From contig NZ_FNLB01000006.1 of NCBI RefSeq assembly GCF_900104145.1, positions 517,001 to 581,000 of the forward strand: DNA of 64,000 nucleotides, read 5' to 3'. Of the stretch, positions 52,482 to 61,444 are shown piece after piece; positions within the stretch are counted from its first letter, which is position 1, and each line of letters begins with the position of its first letter. Made by a program: the position numbers and the translations under genes. Origin of the DNA: Pseudovibrio sp. Tun.PSC04-5.I4. GTDB taxonomy: Bacteria; Pseudomonadota; Alphaproteobacteria; Rhizobiales; Stappiaceae. The notes below the pieces were generated by a model, which was given only the letters and a program-made list of their open reading frames with translations, searched no databases and was not told the origin of the DNA.

Positions 52482-54321
52482 TATCGCTCAGGAAATTGCC
52501 GGAGCAGCCATTCCTGATGTTCATGGCGGCGTTCCAACCGGCGTTCATACAACGGATGAAGCACGTCTGCGCCTTAAAAAGCGGTACAGCCTAGAAGCGC
52601 GCTTCAAGGCCTATGGCATGGGTGCAATCGCTCTTGCCGCAACCTTCTTGTTTCTGCTGATGTTCACGATTGTTGGATCTGGTCTGCCAGCCTTCACCTA
52701 CAATTACGTGAATGTGCCGTTGAACCTGAGCCCGGATAAAGTTGACCCTGCGAATCCGGCAGGGGCCAGCTATAACAAAATCATTCGCGAGGGGCTAAAA
52801 GCTGAGCTGCCATTTGCATCAAACCGCAAAAACCGCCGCACGCTGTATTCCCTTGTGTCGTCGGGTGCAAACATCACTCTGCAAAAGCAGGTGGTCGCTG
52901 ATACCTCTCTGCTCGGAGACACGGGCCCTGTTGCAATTCCGCTCTCCGATTTTGCCGACCTTTATGTCAAAGGCCTGATCACTCAAAAATCCGAGATTGA
53001 GACAACGGGCGCAGCAACGGTAAGCGGAACAGAAGGTCAGGTGACAATCACCTCTGAGAAGCCTGAGTTTGAAAAAATCCTTGGATCTCTTCAGAACTAT
53101 TTGAAACAGGAAATCGAACTCCTCGCAGGTAAGATTGAAGCCCGTGGCCGCTCTGAATATAGCGTCAAAGCCAAGATTGATAATCTCACGGCTCGCCTGC
53201 AATCCGAAAGTGACCCGCTTGTTGCAAGGCGTCTTAAAGCCGAAATTAAAGGCAACAAAGCCTCCTTAGAGACAATCATCAGGTCTTTGGCGTCGCAAAG
53301 AGCTGGCTTGGCCACTTTGAAAACCCGCAGTGCCAACATCAATCAGGGTGAAACTCTGAATGCAAATATGCCAAGCTACTTTGTAACTATGAATGGCGGC
53401 ACGGTTAAGGTTGAAAAAGTCAGCCCGAACAGCATCACAGGACAAGCCTTTATTCCTCTTCAATCCGCAGCTGCTGCAAAGGCCGGGCAGTGGGGTATTG
53501 AAGAGATCGAGACACCTGAATCCTTCCGCAAATTCTCCGATAAAGAAATAGCTTATACGGATTACCTTGTCTCCAAAGGCGCGGTTGAAAATGAATGGAA
53601 CTCCATCTTCTTCACGTCGGGCGCAAGCCGTGAGCCGGAGATGGCGGGTATTTGGGGCGCAGCCGTTGGCTCCTTCTGGACCATGTTGGTTACGTTGTCT
53701 CTATCCTTCCCGATCGGTGTATCAGCTGCAATCTACCTTGAGGAGTTTGCTCCCAAAAACCGCTGGACCCAGCTGATTGAGGTCAACATCAACAACCTTG
53801 CTGCCGTGCCATCCATCGTGTTTGGCCTGCTCGGTTTGGCGGTGTTCCTCAACGTCTTCGGGTTGCCAAGATCGGCTCCGGTTGTGGGCGGTATGGTGCT
53901 GGCGCTGATGACCCTGCCAACGATCATCATCGCATCACGTGCAGCTCTTCAGGCAGTCCCGCCCTCCATCCGCGAAGCTGCCTTGGGTGTAGGAGCCTCC
54001 CGCTTGCAGGCTGTGTTCCACCACGTTTTGCCACTGGCAATGCCGGGCATTCTGACAGGGACCATCATCGGCATGGCACAGGCCTTGGGTGAAACCGCAC
54101 CGCTTCTGATGATCGGCATGGTGGCCTTTATCGTGGACATTCCGGTAAGCCCGGTTGATCCATCAACAGTGCTGCCAGTGCAAATCTTCATGTGGGCGGA
54201 TTTCCCGGAACCCGCCTTCCAGCAGAAAACATCTGCCGCGATCATGGTGCTTTTAGGCTTCCTGATCTCAATGAATGCAATGGCAATTGTTCTGCGCAAA
54301 CGCTTTGAGCGCCGCTGGTGA
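52474..54321 (+). CDS. pstA: Phosphate ABC transporter permease PstA with DUF3333 region and long coiled-coil insertion
   Basis: 615 residues, against about 430 for typical alphaproteobacterial PstA. The first helix is at residues ~50-70, followed by a DUF3333-type periplasmic region. Residues ~170-350 are an insertion with coil-forming stretches (FEKILGSLQNYLKQEIELLA, LARRLKAEIKGN...) where other PstA proteins run straight from DVDMLMKGHI-like to LSDQQIAWVD-like sequence. The canonical core with EAA loop PSIREAALGVGASRLQAVFHHVLPLAMPG occupies the C-terminal half. The insert is periplasmic by topology. Confidence 0.92.
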   Translation: MTNIAQEIAGAAIPDVHGGVPTGVHTTDEARLRLKKRYSLEARFKAYGMGAIALAATFLFLLMFTIVGSGLPAFTYNYVNVPLNLSPDKVDPANPAGASYNKIIREGLKAELPFASNRKNRRTLYSLVSSGANITLQKQVVADTSLLGDTGPVAIPLSDFADLYVKGLITQKSEIETTGAATVSGTEGQVTITSEKPEFEKILGSLQNYLKQEIELLAGKIEARGRSEYSVKAKIDNLTARLQSESDPLVARRLKAEIKGNKASLETIIRSLASQRAGLATLKTRSANINQGETLNANMPSYFVTMNGGTVKVEKVSPNSITGQAFIPLQSAAAAKAGQWGIEEIETPESFRKFSDKEIAYTDYLVSKGAVENEWNSIFFTSGASREPEMAGIWGAAVGSFWTMLVTLSLSFPIGVSAAIYLEEFAPKNRWTQLIEVNINNLAAVPSIVFGLLGLAVFLNVFGLPRSAPVVGGMVLALMTLPTIIIASRAALQAVPPSIREAALGVGASRLQAVFHHVLPLAMPGILTGTIIGMAQALGETAPLLMIGMVAFIVDIPVSPVDPSTVLPVQIFMWADFPEPAFQQKTSAAIMVLLGFLISMNAMAIVLRKRFERRW

Positions 54322-54337
54322 TTTGAAAGGCAACATC

Positions 54338-55177
54338 ATGACAATGGAAATGACCACGAACACAGAGAGTGCAATGAAAACCGACCTGTATGCCGCGCCA
54401 GCCGTCTCTGCTGAAGGCGAAACACTCAAAATGCGTGGCCGTAATGTAAACGTGTTTTACGGTGAGAAACAGGCACTCTTCGGAGTGGATCTGGACGTGC
54501 GCAAGAACCAGGTAACAGCCCTCATCGGCCCGTCTGGTTGTGGTAAATCCACCTTCCTGCGCTGTATGAACCGGATGAACGACACCATTGCTATCTGCCG
54601 CGTCGAAGGTGACATTCTTCTCGATAATGATGATGTCTATGATCCGCGTATCGATGTGGTTGAACTGCGTGCCCGCGTTGGCATGGTCTTTCAAAAGCCC
54701 AATCCGTTCCCGAAATCCATCTTTGAAAATGTTGCCTACGGGCCCCGCATTCATGGCCTCGCCCAGAGCAAGAGCGAGCTGGAAGAAATCGTCGCGAACT
54801 CATTGCAGCGAGCTGGTTTGTTTGCGGAAGTCAAAGACAGATTGGACGAGCCGGGCACAAGTCTTTCCGGCGGTCAGCAGCAGCGCTTGTGTATTGCACG
54901 CGCCATTGCGGTGTCTCCCGAAGTGATCCTGATGGATGAGCCGTGTTCTTCGCTGGACCCGATCGCCACTGCCAAAGTGGAGGAACTGATTGATGAGTTA
55001 CGCCTCAATTACACAATCGTAATCGTAACCCACTCCATGCAGCAGGCAGCGCGTGTGTCACAGCGGACAGCTTTCTTCCATATGGGGACTTTGGTTGAGG
55101 AAGGTCTGACGACTGAAATCTTCACAAACCCCAAAGACCAGCGCACACAGGATTACATCACTGGCCGTTTCGGTTAA
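54338..55177 (+). CDS. pstB: Phosphate ABC transporter ATP-binding protein PstB
   Basis: 279 residues. Walker A IGPSGCGKSTFLRCMNRMND, signature SLSGGQQQRLCIARAIAV, Walker B LMDEPCSSLDPIATAKVEELI and VTHSMQQAARVSQRTAFF. The ATG at 54338 follows GAAAGG. It drives phosphate uptake by PstSCA. Confidence 0.97.
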   Translation: MTMEMTTNTESAMKTDLYAAPAVSAEGETLKMRGRNVNVFYGEKQALFGVDLDVRKNQVTALIGPSGCGKSTFLRCMNRMNDTIAICRVEGDILLDNDDVYDPRIDVVELRARVGMVFQKPNPFPKSIFENVAYGPRIHGLAQSKSELEEIVANSLQRAGLFAEVKDRLDEPGTSLSGGQQQRLCIARAIAVSPEVILMDEPCSSLDPIATAKVEELIDELRLNYTIVIVTHSMQQAARVSQRTAFFHMGTLVEEGLTTEIFTNPKDQRTQDYITGRFG

Positions 55178-55207
55178 GAATAGAAACTGCTCTAAGGAAA
55201 TCATCCA

Positions 55208-55912
55208 ATGAAAGATCATATCGTCTCTGCTTTTGGCGAGGAACTCAAAGAGTTAGCCGGACGCGTTGTTGAGATGGGCGGCCTTGCCGAAACACTGGTG
55301 CATGATGCTGTGACCGGCCTACTCAGGCAGGATCGTGAACTGGCAGCGCGCACCATCGCAGCTGATCAACGCCTCGACAACATGCAGGCAGAGCTTGAAG
55401 AGCTGTGTATCTCCGTAATCGCACGCCGCCAGCCAATGGCAAGTGATCTGCGTGTGATCATTGCGGCCATGCGGATCTCGAACGATCTTGAGCGCGTTGG
55501 TGACATGGCAAAGAACATTGGCAAGCGAACCCTCGCGATTGAGACAGATTTCTCCAACAAACAGCTCGCTGTTGGTGTGGAACATATGTCTGATCTCGCT
55601 CTTGAGCAGCTCAAGGCCGTTTTGGATGCCTACACCTCGGGTGATCTTGAGGTTGTTCAGCGCGTGCATCAACGTGACGACGAGGTTGATGCGCTGTACA
55701 CATCCCTGTTCCGTCAGCTGCTGACCTACATGATGGAAGATCCTCGCTCAATTACCATGTGTGCACATTTGCTGTTTTGTGCGAAGAACATTGAGCGTAT
55801 TGGGGACCACGCAACAAACATTGCGGAAAACATCTATTACATGGTTTCTGGTAATCATCTGCCAACAGAGCGTCCCAAAACGGACGAACTTACACAGAGC
55901 GCCGCTGTTTAG
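55208..55912 (+). CDS. phoU: Phosphate signalling complex protein PhoU
   Basis: 234 residues of all-helical PhoU repeats. Metal-binding ExxxD motifs lie in GGLAETLVHDAV, DLERVGDMAKNI and NIERIGDHATNIAENIYYMV. It links the Pst transporter to PhoR to shut the regulon off in phosphate-rich medium. Confidence 0.96.
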   Translation: MKDHIVSAFGEELKELAGRVVEMGGLAETLVHDAVTGLLRQDRELAARTIAADQRLDNMQAELEELCISVIARRQPMASDLRVIIAAMRISNDLERVGDMAKNIGKRTLAIETDFSNKQLAVGVEHMSDLALEQLKAVLDAYTSGDLEVVQRVHQRDDEVDALYTSLFRQLLTYMMEDPRSITMCAHLLFCAKNIERIGDHATNIAENIYYMVSGNHLPTERPKTDELTQSAAV

Positions 55913-55924
55913 GGTGTATTTGCA

Positions 55925-56007
55925 CAAGCGGGTGCCGGTTTTTGGATAAGAATGCGCTGAAAATGCGTATTCCCAAAAAAGAAGCACCGTGTTTGGTTAG
56001 AATACGC
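55925..56007. repeat. Palindromic intergenic repeats, copy 3 and a half copy
   Basis: GCGTATTCCCAAAAAAGAAG then CACCGTGTTTGGTTAGAATACGC (55965-56007), with GCGTATTC/GAATACGC as perfect ends. Just before it, AAGCGGGTGCCGGTTTTTGG to AATGCGC (55925-55957) repeats the right half of the same element. It resembles 50988-51034. Confidence 0.65.
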
Positions 56008-56088
56008 ATGACGAAAAGAGTATCGCAGCCTGCCCAAGCCATTTCAGGCATGCTGCTTTGAAACAGAAGGTGCAGAGAGCACTTTAGT

Positions 56089-56784
56089 ATGCCTAAAATA
56101 TTGATTGTAGAAGACGAAGAACCGTTGAGCTTGCTGCTACGCTACAACCTGGAAGCAGAAGGCTACACTGTGGGCGTATGCGCAAGAGGGGACGAGGCTG
56201 AAATCCTGCTTCAGGAAAGCCAGCCGGACCTTCTTCTGCTGGACTGGATGCTTCCCGGCCTCTCCGGAATTGAACTCTGCCGCCGGTTACGGGCACGGTC
56301 TGAAACGGAACGCATGCCAATCATCATGCTGACAGCGCGCGGTGAGGAATCCGAGCGTATTCGCGGCTTGGCGACAGGCGCGGATGACTACGTGGTTAAA
56401 CCGTTTTCTGTTCCTGAGCTGATGGCTCGTGTCCGCGCCATTTTCCGCCGTGCAAATCCCGAGGTGGTCTCCACGCTTCTTAAATCTGGAGATATCGAGC
56501 TGGACCGCGAAACGCACCGTGTTCGCAGAATGGGCAGTGAGATCCACTTAGGGCCAACAGAGTTCCGCTTGCTGGAATTCCTGATGAGCGCGCCGGGCCG
56601 TGTTTACTCACGCGAGCAGCTTTTGGACCGTGTTTGGGGCCATGATGTGTACGTGGATGAACGCACAGTTGACGTCCATGTGGGCCGCCTTCGCAAAGCC
56701 ATCAACAAAGGCCGCATGAAGGATCCAATCAGGACAGTGCGTGGCGCAGGTTACGCGTTCAACGATCAGTTTGCTATCGGGTAA
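56089..56784 (+). CDS. phoB: Phosphate regulon response regulator PhoB
   Basis: 231 residues. The receiver domain has ILIVEDEEPLSLLL, the phosphorylated Asp in LLLLDWMLPGLSG and the Lys in GADDYVVKPFS. The winged-helix DNA-binding domain has RVYSREQLLDRVWGHDVYVDERTVDVHVGRLRKAIN. It binds Pho boxes, probably including those at 49767 and 41394. A terminator follows. Confidence 0.96.
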   Translation: MPKILIVEDEEPLSLLLRYNLEAEGYTVGVCARGDEAEILLQESQPDLLLLDWMLPGLSGIELCRRLRARSETERMPIIMLTARGEESERIRGLATGADDYVVKPFSVPELMARVRAIFRRANPEVVSTLLKSGDIELDRETHRVRRMGSEIHLGPTEFRLLEFLMSAPGRVYSREQLLDRVWGHDVYVDERTVDVHVGRLRKAINKGRMKDPIRTVRGAGYAFNDQFAIG

Positions 56785-56809
56785 TGCTGAGTAATTACTG
56801 ACAGGTTAT

Positions 56810-56832
56810 AAAGCCGCCTAAGGGCGGTTTTT
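56810..56832 (+). terminator. Rho-independent terminator of phoB
   Basis: GCCGCC/GGGCGG stem (loop TAA) followed by TTTTTG. Confidence 0.8.
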
Positions 56833-56862
56833 GTGGCCCAGTCGCCTCATGCCGCAACGGAC

Positions 56863-56892
56863 AACAAAAAGCCGGGCAAATGACCCGGCTTC
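56863..56892 (-). terminator. Rho-independent terminator of gcrA
   Basis: On the minus strand AAGCCGGG/CCCGGCTT is followed by TTTTTGTTG, 23 bases past the gcrA stop. Confidence 0.85.
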
Positions 56893-56914
56893 TCAATCTT
56901 ATATATCTGTTTGA

Positions 56915-57478
56915 TCAGCTGGCGCGGCGGCTACGACGATCGCTCACTGGTTGATACGCGATGCTGCGGTGATGGGCGCAGTAAGGTGTGCCTGCATCAG
57001 ACTGACGACCACAGAAGTAAAAGTCATCAGAACTCGGGTCACCAATTGGCCACTTACAAGTCCGCTCATTCAAAGTCAGAATGGACGCCCGTTCTGACGG
57101 AGGAATGAAAATATCTGGTGCGGGCATTTGCGCAAGTTCGGCCCGGATCATTTCAATTGGTTCAATTTTAAGGGCTGTAGCCCCAGCAACAGTTGGCTGA
57201 ATAGGACGAGGTGAAGGAGTACTTATCGCAGCAACGGCGATTGTTTCTGTTACGCTCGGTTTTGCAGGAGAAACTGGCCGGGCAGCAGGTGCTGCGGCTT
57301 TTCTCGCTTTAGTTGCGGCGCCACCAGATTTGGCGCGGCCTGATAATCCAAGGCGGTGAACCTTGCCGATGACGGCGTTCCGGGTGACGCTACCCAGTTC
57401 GCCAGCGATCTGGCTTGCGCTCAGTCCGTCTGCCCAAAGCTTGCTTAGTAACTCTACACGTTCTGCTGTCCAGCTCAT
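56915..57478 (-). CDS. gcrA: Cell-cycle regulator GcrA
   Basis: 187 residues. The N-terminal MSWTAERVELLSKLWADGLS then ASQIAGELGSVTRNAVIGKVHRLGLSGR is the GcrA DNA-binding domain, which recognises CcrM-methylated GANTC. The C-terminal CKWPIGDPSSDDFYFCGRQSDAGTPYCAHHRSIAYQP holds the conserved zinc-like Cys/His cluster and the sigma-70 binding part. A Pro/Ala-rich linker joins them. GcrA with sigma-70 drives cell-cycle genes in alphaproteobacteria. The start is ATG 57478. Confidence 0.96.
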   Translation of the reverse strand: MSWTAERVELLSKLWADGLSASQIAGELGSVTRNAVIGKVHRLGLSGRAKSGGAATKARKAAAPAARPVSPAKPSVTETIAVAAISTPSPRPIQPTVAGATALKIEPIEMIRAELAQMPAPDIFIPPSERASILTLNERTCKWPIGDPSSDDFYFCGRQSDAGTPYCAHHRSIAYQPVSDRRSRRAS

Positions 57479-57928
57479 TAAAGGGCCCCGTCTTCCTTCA
57501 GTGGCGTGCAAAACAGCATTCGCTCAGCCCGGATAAATCCGACCTTGCCGCTTACCTGAGCGTGTGTGCTTGCAGCGTTTAGTAACTACGAGATGGTGTG
57601 TAACTCTTATCGCACACTACTATATGGGCGTCGAGGCGAGCAATAACCTTAAAGAATTGAGGTGGGGATGACTCTGGTTTTCCCCAGAATTGCCGCGCTA
57701 CTACTTACCTATTACAGCCCTCTTGCAGTGGGAGAAGATTACCAATCCATGGATTGGGAGGTGTCTCTTAAGTCAGATCCTATAGCAATCTTTCCAACAT
57801 AAAGTAAGAGCTGACGACCTTACTCCATTGATATTTATTACATATATTAATCAGGAAAAAACAACTGGTAATAATTACTAGTTAAACAGGTAATTCATGA
57901 GGCCTTTGTAGATTTATACCAGCAGCGC

Positions 57929-57953
57929 CACCTCATACTACACGTATGAGGTG
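57929..57953. repeat. Perfect 10-bp inverted repeat CACCTCATAC-N5-GTATGAGGTG
   Basis: CACCTCATAC/GTATGAGGTG with loop TACAC, in the middle of the gcrA-argD spacer. No T-tract follows on either side. It may be a regulator site or RNA hairpin. Confidence 0.5.
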
Positions 57954-58148
57954 TGTTGAATAAACCTTAAGTGTACTGGAAAAAATCTGGTCATAGGGAA
58001 CCGTATTAACCCACCACTCGGCCCTACAAAGATGCCACAATGGCGCCTTCCAAGTGGTGCGGCCAAGACTGGTTGATGTCGTTGGTAGCCCAAGGGGCAC
58101 ACGGTAATTCCTGAACTATAATAACCTATTGCTGCCTAATAGGTGTTA

Positions 58149-58179
58149 TTGACAGCCCATACGGAACACGGTTTATATG
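58149..58179 (+). promoter_or_regulatory. Candidate sigma-70 promoter upstream of argD
   Basis: TTGACA (58149-58154) with a TTATAT/TATATG (58173-58179) at 18-19 bases. Transcription would start near 58186, 100 bases before argD. Confidence 0.5.
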
Positions 58180-58198
58180 TTGCTTCGTTTACAGCCCA

Positions 58199-58219
58199 AA
58201 CGCCATATGGCGTTTTTTT
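58199..58219 (+). terminator. Rho-independent terminator hairpin in the argD leader
   Basis: AACGCC-ATAT-GGCGTT followed by seven T. It sits within the first 35 bases of the transcript that the 58149 promoter would make, before argD. Confidence 0.6.
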
Positions 58220-58283
58220 GTTTCTTGACCAGATAACTGGAATTTTTTGAGTAAATAACAGCTCAATCCATGAGGAGTTAAAA

Positions 58284-59486
58284 ATGACGACTTCGTCGCT
58301 AATGCAGACTTATGCCCGTTCTGAACTTTCGTTCGAGCGTGGGGAAGGTGTCTGGCTGATTGCGGCTGATGGTCGACGATACATGGATTGTGCATCTGGT
58401 ATTGCGGTTTCCGGTCTTGGTCATGCCCATCCCAAATTGGTTGAAGCGCTCAAAGCGCAGGCTGAAAAGCTTTGGCATGTCACCAACCTTTATACCATTC
58501 CAGAAGGCGAGACGCTGGCAAAGCTTCTCACAGACAACACCTTCGCTGATGTGGTTTTCTTTTGCAATTCAGGAACAGAAGCAATCGAAGGGGCGATGAA
58601 GACAGCCCGCCGCTACCATTTTGCCAAGGGTAATCCCGAGCGGACGCGTATCATCACCTTTGAAAATGCGTTCCACGGCAGAACCATGGCAGCACTGGCC
58701 GCTGGTGGTCAGCAAAAATACCTCGAAGGTTTTGGTCCTGCCCCGGAAGGGTTCGATCAGGTGCCTGTTGGCGACCTTGATGCCGTTAAGAAACTGGTTG
58801 GCCCGGAAACAGCCGCGATCATGCTTGAACCTGTTCAGGGCGAAGGCGGTGTGCGCACCATGGATCCAGCTTTCTTAAAAGGTCTGCGCGAGATCTGTGA
58901 CGAGAATGGTCTGTTGCTGATCTATGACGAAATCCAGACCGGTGTTGGCAGAACAGGCAAACTCTTTGCGCATGAATGGGCCGGTGTTGAACCCGATATC
59001 ATGGCGATTGCAAAAGGCATCGGCGGCGGTTTCCCGGTGGGCGCGTTCCTTTCAACCAGCGAGGCTGCAAGCGGCATGGCTCCGGGCGCGCACGGCACCA
59101 CATTTGGCGGCAACCCACTTGCTATGGCTGTTGGCAATGCCGTTCTGGGTGTCGTTCTGGAACCCGGCTTTATGGAAGCGGTTCAGGAAAAAGGTCTGCT
59201 GCTGAAGCAAAAACTGGCCTGTGTTGTGGATGAATACAGCCGGGTGTTTGAGCTGGTACGCGGCGAAGGCCTGATGCTTGGCCTTAAATGCAAAGTGGCA
59301 AACACCGAGCTTTTGGTTCACATGCGCAACAACGGCCTGCTGCCTGTTGGCGCTGGCGATAACGTTTTGCGTATTATGCCGCCCATGACTATTACCGCTG
59401 AAGAAATTGATGTGCTCGTAGAAAAGATTGAAGCCGCTGCTGCGGACATGGAAAACGAGCTGAAAATTGAAGAGATTGCAAAATGA
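58284..59486 (+). CDS. argD: Acetylornithine transaminase
   Basis: A 400-residue class III aminotransferase that makes N-acetylornithine in arginine synthesis. The PLP-binding parts are GTEAIEGAMKTARRYH, LLLIYDEIQTGVGRTGKLFAHEW and the Lys in MAIAKGIGGGFPVGAF. The start is ATG 58284 with GAGGAG upstream. Its stop overlaps argF (ATGA), as in many alphaproteobacterial argD-argF-hslO operons. Confidence 0.96.
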   Translation: MTTSSLMQTYARSELSFERGEGVWLIAADGRRYMDCASGIAVSGLGHAHPKLVEALKAQAEKLWHVTNLYTIPEGETLAKLLTDNTFADVVFFCNSGTEAIEGAMKTARRYHFAKGNPERTRIITFENAFHGRTMAALAAGGQQKYLEGFGPAPEGFDQVPVGDLDAVKKLVGPETAAIMLEPVQGEGGVRTMDPAFLKGLREICDENGLLLIYDEIQTGVGRTGKLFAHEWAGVEPDIMAIAKGIGGGFPVGAFLSTSEAASGMAPGAHGTTFGGNPLAMAVGNAVLGVVLEPGFMEAVQEKGLLLKQKLACVVDEYSRVFELVRGEGLMLGLKCKVANTELLVHMRNNGLLPVGAGDNVLRIMPPMTITAEEIDVLVEKIEAAAADMENELKIEEIAK

Positions 59487-60421
59487 ACACTTTGACCAAA
59501 CCACAGCACTTTCTTGATATCAGCGAATATTCCACTGCCGACCTCCGCAAAATTATGGAGGCTTCCAAGCAGATCAAGTCCACCAGAAACGGCGTAAACC
59601 GCGGGCAGGGGCCTCTTGCAGGTAAAGTCCTTGCCATGGTCTTTGAGCAACCCTCCACAAGAACTCGCATCTCGTTTGATGTTGGCATGCGCGAGCTGGG
59701 CGGCGAGACCTTGATGCTGACTGGCGCAGAAATGCAGCTCGGTCGCGGCGAGTCTATTCCCGATACCGCCCGCGTGCTCTCTCGCTTTGTAGACATGATC
59801 ATGATCCGCATGTTGGATCATGATGCCGTTAAAGAATTGGCAGAATACGCAACTGTGCCGGTTATCAATGGTTTGACGAAGGTCTCGCATCCCTGTCAGA
59901 TCATGGCAGACATCCTGACATTTGAAGAACACCGCGGCAGGATTAAGGGTAAAACCGTTTCCTGGGTGGGCGATAGTAACAACGTTCTTTACTCTTGGAT
60001 CGAAGCGGCTGCAAAATTTGACTTTAAAATTAACGTGGCCGCACCAAATGAACTGACAGTACCGCTTGACTGGATCGAAAAGGCCTATAAAGCCGGTGCT
60101 GAACTCTCAGTATCAGACGATCCGTTTGCTGCTGTAAAAAACAGTGATTGTGTTATCACCGATTGCTGGGTTTCCATGGGTGATGCGGACGAAGAATCCC
60201 GTCACAACATGTTGGCCGCCTATCAGGTGAATGAACGCCTGATGAGCCAAGCCAATGACAGTGCTTTGTTCATGCACTGCCTCCCTGCACATCGTGGGGA
60301 AGAAGTGACGAATGAGGTGATGGACGGCCCGCAATCTGTGGTATTCGACGAGGCAGAAAACCGTCTCCACGCGCAAAAAGGCATTATGGCGTGGTGCATG
60401 GGTGCTTTGCCTGAAGGATAA
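59483..60421 (+). CDS. argF: Ornithine carbamoyltransferase
   Basis: 312 residues. The carbamoyl phosphate loop is FEQPSTRTRISFD (STRTR), the ornithine loop HCLPAHRGEEV, and SWVGDSNNVLYSW and WVSMGDADEE belong to the family. It makes citrulline in arginine synthesis. It starts inside the argD stop and ends 8 bases before hslO. Confidence 0.97.
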   Translation: MNTLTKPQHFLDISEYSTADLRKIMEASKQIKSTRNGVNRGQGPLAGKVLAMVFEQPSTRTRISFDVGMRELGGETLMLTGAEMQLGRGESIPDTARVLSRFVDMIMIRMLDHDAVKELAEYATVPVINGLTKVSHPCQIMADILTFEEHRGRIKGKTVSWVGDSNNVLYSWIEAAAKFDFKINVAAPNELTVPLDWIEKAYKAGAELSVSDDPFAAVKNSDCVITDCWVSMGDADEESRHNMLAAYQVNERLMSQANDSALFMHCLPAHRGEEVTNEVMDGPQSVVFDEAENRLHAQKGIMAWCMGALPEG

Positions 60422-60429
60422 AAAAATAT

Positions 60430-61416
60430 ATGACAAGTACACCTGCTCAGCCAACCCCTGCTGGCGTTGATGCCGTTGTTCCCTTTACCGTTGAAGCGCT
60501 GGATATACGTGGCCGGGTCATCAATATGGGGCCGGTTCTGAACAGTATACTGGCACGCCATCAGTACCCGGGCCCTGTCAACAAGCTGCTGTCAAAGGCA
60601 ATTGTTCTGACAGCCATGCTCGGCAGCACGTTGAAGTTTGAAGGGCGTTTGACCCTTCAGGCTCAATCTGATGGTGCCGTTTCCATGCTGGTTGTTGATT
60701 TCAACGCACCGGACGGCTTGCGGGCTATGGCGCAGTTTGATGCTGCCAAGGTTGCTGATGTTGCAAGCCAAGACGGTTTCAAACCAGATCATCTGTTAGG
60801 CAAAGGCCATCTTGCTTTCACCATTGATCAAGGCGCGCACACCAGTCGCTATCAGGGCATTGTTGTTCTGGATGGAACAACCCTTGAAGAAGCAGCTCAC
60901 GAGTACTTCCAAAAGTCCGAACAGATCCCAACTCTCCTTCGTCTGGGTGTTGCAGAAATGCTGACCAAATCCGAAGAAGGTGGCGCAGATCATTCCTGGA
61001 CTGCTGGCGGCATTATGGTTCAGTTCCTGCCGCAATCTCCAGACCGCATGAAGCAGGCAGACATTCACCCAGGTGACGCGCCAGAAGGCCATGAACATCA
61101 CGCAATGGATGAAGATGATGCCTGGATTGAAGCACGGTCTCTGGCCGAGACTGTCAAGGACGATGAACTCACCGATCCAAACCTGACCGTTGAAGGGTTG
61201 CTGTACCGCTTGTTCCACGAGCATGGCGCGTCTGTGTATACGCCGCAGAATGTCTCCGACAAATGCTCCTGCTCAGCAGAAAAAATCACAGCAATGATAC
61301 AGAGCTTTTCTGAGGAAGACAAAACCGAGATGAAGGCAGAAGGAATGGTTCACATCAAATGTGACTTCTGCTCCATGGACTATGAGCTGGATGCCAACAA
61401 GGTGTTCAAGGACTGA
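60430..61416 (+). CDS. hslO: Hsp33 family redox-regulated chaperone HslO
   Basis: 328 residues. The C-terminal redox switch has CxC (DKCSCSAEK) and CxxC (IKCDFCSMDYELD), which bind zinc when reduced and release it on oxidation to activate the holdase. The N-terminal chaperone domain is complete (LDIRGRVINMGPVLNSILARHQYP). It is in the arginine operon, a common arrangement, followed by a strong inverted repeat. Confidence 0.96.
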   Translation: MTSTPAQPTPAGVDAVVPFTVEALDIRGRVINMGPVLNSILARHQYPGPVNKLLSKAIVLTAMLGSTLKFEGRLTLQAQSDGAVSMLVVDFNAPDGLRAMAQFDAAKVADVASQDGFKPDHLLGKGHLAFTIDQGAHTSRYQGIVVLDGTTLEEAAHEYFQKSEQIPTLLRLGVAEMLTKSEEGGADHSWTAGGIMVQFLPQSPDRMKQADIHPGDAPEGHEHHAMDEDDAWIEARSLAETVKDDELTDPNLTVEGLLYRLFHEHGASVYTPQNVSDKCSCSAEKITAMIQSFSEEDKTEMKAEGMVHIKCDFCSMDYELDANKVFKD

Positions 61417-61444
61417 TCAACGCAAGAAACAGCTGATCCTTTCA

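Larger units (their letters stand above)
57479..58283. other. Long intergenic region between gcrA and argD
   Basis: 805 bases without a protein gene. It holds a perfect 10-bp hairpin (57929-57953), a stem-loop at 58120-58150, a TTGACA-type promoter (58149-58179) and a terminator hairpin (58199-58219). One GACTC site (57669) could be methylated by CcrM near gcrA. Confidence 0.6.
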
